Positions 6,215-9,200 of a DNA stretch of 9,200 bases are shown in pieces. The notes below the pieces were generated by a model. The model searched no databases. It saw nothing but the letters and a program-made list of their open reading frames with translations, and was not told where the DNA came from. How positions within the stretch are numbered: the first letter of the stretch is position 1; each line of letters opens with the position of its first letter. The stretch comes from Bacteroidota bacterium (GTDB lineage Bacteria; Bacteroidota; Bacteroidia; Bacteroidales; VadinHA17), in the NCBI GenBank assembly GCA_016868515.1, contig VGGM01000034.1, positions 1 to 9,200 on the forward strand, written 5' to 3'. Position numbers and translations under genes: made by a program.

Positions 6215-8668
6215 ATGAAGATTTCCTTTAACTGGCTTAAAGAGTATATCGACCTCCCGGTCTCGCCCGATGAGCTTTCAGGTATACTAACCAGCCTCGG
6301 CCTTGAAGTTGAAGAGGTTGAGGAGTGGGAATCGGTACCGGGCGGACTGAAGGGCGTGGTTATTGGCAAGGTGGTTGAATGCCGGAAGCACCCCGACGCC
6401 GATAAACTGACCGTAACCAGGGTCGACGCCGGTGGACCCGAACTGCTGCAGATTGTATGCGGTGCTCCCAACGTGGCAGCAGGACAGAAGGTGCCGGTTG
6501 CTCTGCCCGGCACAATAATCCGGAAGGGTGATCAGGAATTTGAAATCAGGAAATCGAAAATAAGAGGAGAAATCTCTGAAGGGATGATCTGTGCCGAAGA
6601 TGAACTGGGGCTCGGTCCCGCACACGAAGGGATTATGGTTCTCGAACCCTCGGTATTGCCAGGCACTCCTGCAGCCGAATATTTCAGGGTTCAACATGAT
6701 ATAATATTTACAATAGGACTTACCCCAAACCGTATCGACAGCGGGTCTCATTTCGGAGTCGCCCGCGATGTGGCAGCTTTCCTCAGTATCTCACGTAAAA
6801 CCCGGGCTAATTTCCCCGATATCTCTTCGTTCAGTGTCGACAGCAATGAACTGGTGATACCTGTAGAGATAGAGAACCGTAATGCCTGCCAGCGTTACAG
6901 CGGTATTACTGTTTCGGGTGTAACAGTCGGCGAATCGCCCGAATGGCTCCGTAACCGGCTACGGGCTGTTGGTCACCAGCCAATTAACAATATTGTCGAT
7001 ATCACCAATTTCGTCCTCCTCGAGATGGGTCAGCCGCTGCACGCATTCGATGCAGCCAGGGTTAAGGGTAATAAGGTTGTGGTTAGGAACCTGCCGGCAA
7101 AAACCAGATTTGTTACCCTCGACGGTGTTCAGCGTGAACTTAGCCCTGACGACCTGATGATATGCAATGCCCACGAACCCATGTGTATCGCAGGGGTATT
7201 CGGCGGTCTGAACTCGGGTGTTACTGAGGGAACCCGAAACATCTTCCTTGAATCAGCATGGTTCAGCCCGGTTTCAGTAAGACGTACATCAAAAAGGCAC
7301 GGACTTCACACCGATGCATCATTCAGGTTCGAACGTGGCGCCGACATTGACATAACCGTTAATGCTCTTAAAAGGGCGGCTGTAATGATCAGGGAAATTG
7401 CCGGAGGCAGAATATCGTCAGACATTGTAGATGTCTATCCGGTAACAGCTCCCGAAAGGCTTGTAAAGGTAACCTACTATAATATCAACAGACTGATTGG
7501 CAAAACCATAGAACCCTCCGTAATAAAAAAGATTCTCCTTTCACTCGATTTCAGCATCACCGAAGAGACTACCGGCGGCATTACTCTTTCGGTTCCCCTG
7601 TACAGGGTCGATGTTACAAGGGAAGCCGATGTTATTGAGGAGATTCTCAGGATTTACGGTTTCAACAATATTGAAACCGGCGAACACCTCAGCTCAACAC
7701 TTTCATATTTACGCAAACCCGACAGGGAGAAGGCCGTTAATACAATTGCCGACATGCTTGCTGCCAACGGCTTCTTCGAAATAATGTCGAACTCCCTGGT
7801 CCCTTCATCGTGGTTCGCCGACAACCCTGATTTCGACCCCGGAAACCTGGTTCTCCTTGCCAATCCGCTTAGCAACGACCTTAACGCCATGCGTCAGTCA
7901 TTGCTGCCTGGCGGATTAAACGCCATTGCATGGAACATTAACCGCCAGAACCTGAACCTGCGGCTTTTTGAGTTTGGCACCTGCTACAGAAGCCGGAAGG
8001 AGAAAAGCCTTACATCGCCTGTCGATAACTTTGTTGAAACCTCTGAACTCGATCTGTTTATCAGCGGTTCGCGTTTGCCATCATCATGGAACAATCAGGA
8101 GGTTCCTGCTGATATATACCTAATGAAATCATACATTGAAATGATTATCAGGCGAATGGGCGTCGACCCGGCCAAAACTTCCAAGGGGTTTACTGAAAAG
8201 GGTTATTATGCCGGATCAATAACGTGGATCTACGCAGGTATCGAAATTGCCACAGCAGGTATGATCTCAAAGACTTATCTTAATAACTTCGATATCAGGC
8301 AGGATGTTGTTCATGGCCACATCAACTGGGAAGCTCTGCTTTCTCAGCTCAAAAACAATGTGATAGTACATAAACCTCTTCCGAAATATCCCTCGGTAAG
8401 ACGCGACCTCGCACTTATTGTCGACAAATCGGTAAGATTTGAAGACCTCAGAAAGCTGGCAGTCGATACTGAAAGGAACCTTCTCCGCGAAGTGGGCCTC
8501 TTTGATGTGTACGAGCATGAGTCACTGGGGGAAGGTAAAAAGTCATATGCCCTTAATTTCGTACTGCGCGACGACCTGCGTACACTCAATGACAAAACAA
8601 TTGACAAGGCTATGAACAACATAGCAAAGGCATTTGAAACCGGCTTTGGCGCAGTTATCAGAAAATGA
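6215..8668 (+). CDS. pheT: Phenylalanine--tRNA ligase beta subunit
   Basis: An 817-residue bacterial-type PheRS beta chain, full length. With the alpha chain (PheS, not in this window) it forms the heterotetramer that charges tRNA-Phe in the cytoplasm; the beta chain also edits mis-charged Tyr-tRNA. Domains in order: N-terminal MKISFNWLKEYIDLP; the EMAP/Trbp111-like tRNA-binding domain, about 41-150 (HPDADKLTV, IVCGAPNV, KIRGEISEGMICAEDELGLG); the B3/B4 editing region, about 220-385 (INNIVDITNFVLLEMGQPLHAFDA, KRHGLHTDASFRFERG); B5, about 408-480, ending with VPLYRVDVTREADVIEEILRIYG; the catalytic-like fold, about 490-700; and the C-terminal FDX-ACB anticodon-binding domain, about 720-817 (LPKYPSVRRDLALIVD). 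The gene stands apart from pheS, unlike the pheST operons of many bacteria. Its stop overlaps the start of the macrodomain gene. Confidence 0.97.
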   Translation: MKISFNWLKEYIDLPVSPDELSGILTSLGLEVEEVEEWESVPGGLKGVVIGKVVECRKHPDADKLTVTRVDAGGPELLQIVCGAPNVAAGQKVPVALPGTIIRKGDQEFEIRKSKIRGEISEGMICAEDELGLGPAHEGIMVLEPSVLPGTPAAEYFRVQHDIIFTIGLTPNRIDSGSHFGVARDVAAFLSISRKTRANFPDISSFSVDSNELVIPVEIENRNACQRYSGITVSGVTVGESPEWLRNRLRAVGHQPINNIVDITNFVLLEMGQPLHAFDAARVKGNKVVVRNLPAKTRFVTLDGVQRELSPDDLMICNAHEPMCIAGVFGGLNSGVTEGTRNIFLESAWFSPVSVRRTSKRHGLHTDASFRFERGADIDITVNALKRAAVMIREIAGGRISSDIVDVYPVTAPERLVKVTYYNINRLIGKTIEPSVIKKILLSLDFSITEETTGGITLSVPLYRVDVTREADVIEEILRIYGFNNIETGEHLSSTLSYLRKPDREKAVNTIADMLAANGFFEIMSNSLVPSSWFADNPDFDPGNLVLLANPLSNDLNAMRQSLLPGGLNAIAWNINRQNLNLRLFEFGTCYRSRKEKSLTSPVDNFVETSELDLFISGSRLPSSWNNQEVPADIYLMKSYIEMIIRRMGVDPAKTSKGFTEKGYYAGSITWIYAGIEIATAGMISKTYLNNFDIRQDVVHGHINWEALLSQLKNNVIVHKPLPKYPSVRRDLALIVDKSVRFEDLRKLAVDTERNLLREVGLFDVYEHESLGEGKKSYALNFVLRDDLRTLNDKTIDKAMNNIAKAFETGFGAVIRK

Positions 8669-9183
8669 CACTATCTGACAGGATCATGGTACTGAAGGGT
8701 GATATCACCCTCGTTGATGCCGAGGCAATCGTCAATGCTGCCAATTCATCACTGCTTGGCGGTGGCGGGGTTGACGGAGCCATACACACGGCTGCCGGCC
8801 CGGGTCTGCTCGAGGAGTGCAGGAACCTTAACGGCTGTGCCGTTGGAGAGGCAAAGGTTACCGGGGGGCACAACCTTAAGGCACGGTATGTAATTCACAC
8901 AGTGGGCCCGGTATGGCGGGGAGGCGCCCGTGATGAACATGAACTGCTGGCTTCATGCTACAGAAACTCCCTTAAACTGGCCGCTGATATGAAAATCAAA
9001 TCGGTGGCCTTTCCTGCTATTTCAACCGGTGTCTACGGCTTCCCTGCCGACCAGGCATCATTGATTGCCGTAAAGGAACTCAGAAGAATCCTCCGGAGGG
9101 AGAAATTCCCGCAAATGGTTTACCTGCTGGCTTTCTCAGAACAGCAGTACAACCTCTATATTAAAACTCTGAAGGAATGCTGA
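8665..9183 (+). CDS. Macrodomain protein, probable O-acetyl-ADP-ribose deacetylase (MacroD/YmdB type)
   Basis: A 172-residue single-domain protein of the MacroD class, which hydrolyses O-acetyl-ADP-ribose and removes ADP-ribose from acidic residues of proteins. Landmarks are VLKGDIT (9-15), IVNAANSSLLGGGGVDGAIH (22-41) with N27 and D37 at the positions of the catalytic Asn and Asp, AAGPGLLEEC (43-52), ARYVIHTVGPVW (73-84), and the phosphate loop FPAISTGVYGFP (116-127). All key residues are kept, so activity is expected. The ATG at 8665 shares bases with the pheT stop (ATGA), which implies coupled translation; an internal Met at residue 8 would also leave the domain intact, but the overlap favours the first. 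Substrate in the cell is unknown; no ADP-ribosyltransferase is visible in the window. Confidence 0.93.
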   Translation: MTLSDRIMVLKGDITLVDAEAIVNAANSSLLGGGGVDGAIHTAAGPGLLEECRNLNGCAVGEAKVTGGHNLKARYVIHTVGPVWRGGARDEHELLASCYRNSLKLAADMKIKSVAFPAISTGVYGFPADQASLIAVKELRRILRREKFPQMVYLLAFSEQQYNLYIKTLKEC

Positions 9184-9200
9184 AGTCAACAGCAGGAAAG
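9177..9200 (+). CDS. Possible start of a further gene (8 codons before the window edge)
   Basis: ATG at 9177 overlaps the end of the macrodomain gene in another frame and reads MLKSTAGK to the window edge with no stop. A purine-rich GAAGGA precedes it closely. This would continue the overlapping pattern seen between pheT and the macrodomain gene, but eight codons cannot be identified and may be chance. Confidence 0.2.

Noticed and set aside
6287..6751. A 154-codon open frame on the minus strand inside pheT
   Set aside because: It is antisense to the conserved tRNA-binding domain of pheT, with no recognisable motif and no promoter or ribosome binding site.
1..9200. Signs of a mobile or defence island
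   Set aside because: All recognised genes are housekeeping or conserved envelope genes with uniform composition; no integrase, transposase, direct repeats, tRNA-adjacent boundary, toxin-antitoxin or nuclease genes are present. The macrodomain protein has no ADP-ribosyltransferase partner here.

Overview
This window reads as an ordinary chromosomal housekeeping segment of a Gram-negative member of the Bacteroidota, probably class Bacteroidia. Four things support this: a GldF/GldG transporter pair, a lipid A gene (lpxB), start sites that mostly lack Shine-Dalgarno sequences, and three gene starts preceded by the Bacteroidota-type -7 element TAnnTTTG. Base composition looks even, close to half G+C by eye. 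I see no transposase, integrase, tRNA, rRNA, CRISPR array or long repeat.

Layout. From about 6083 leftwards everything is on the minus strand; from 6215 rightwards everything is on the plus strand. The two arms diverge from a 131-base region (6084-6214) with one promoter-like element facing each way. Minus arm, in transcription order: surE (nucleotidase), a 98-residue three-helix membrane protein of unknown function that overlaps the end of surE, lpxB (lipid A disaccharide synthase), a secreted SpoIID/LytB-family protein overlapping lpxB by 14 bases, then, after a 44-base gap holding its own promoter-like element, gldF, gldG and the first 57 codons of a DUF4340-like protein cut by the window edge. 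Plus arm: pheT (phenylalanyl-tRNA synthetase beta chain) and a macrodomain protein overlapping it by 4 bases (ATGA). A possible further start codon overlaps the macrodomain stop at the right edge.

How the genes fit together. The surE-membrane protein-lpxB-SpoIID group looks like one transcription unit with short overlaps; two of its members act on the cell envelope (lipid A and peptidoglycan). The gldF-gldG-DUF4340 group looks like the membrane and auxiliary part of an ABC system whose ATPase is not in this window. The pheT-macrodomain pair looks co-transcribed and translationally coupled. There is no gene-free stretch longer than 131 bases. I found no convincing new system. The points most worth a second look are the unknown membrane protein, the lpxB/SpoIID overlap, and the pheT/macrodomain overlap.
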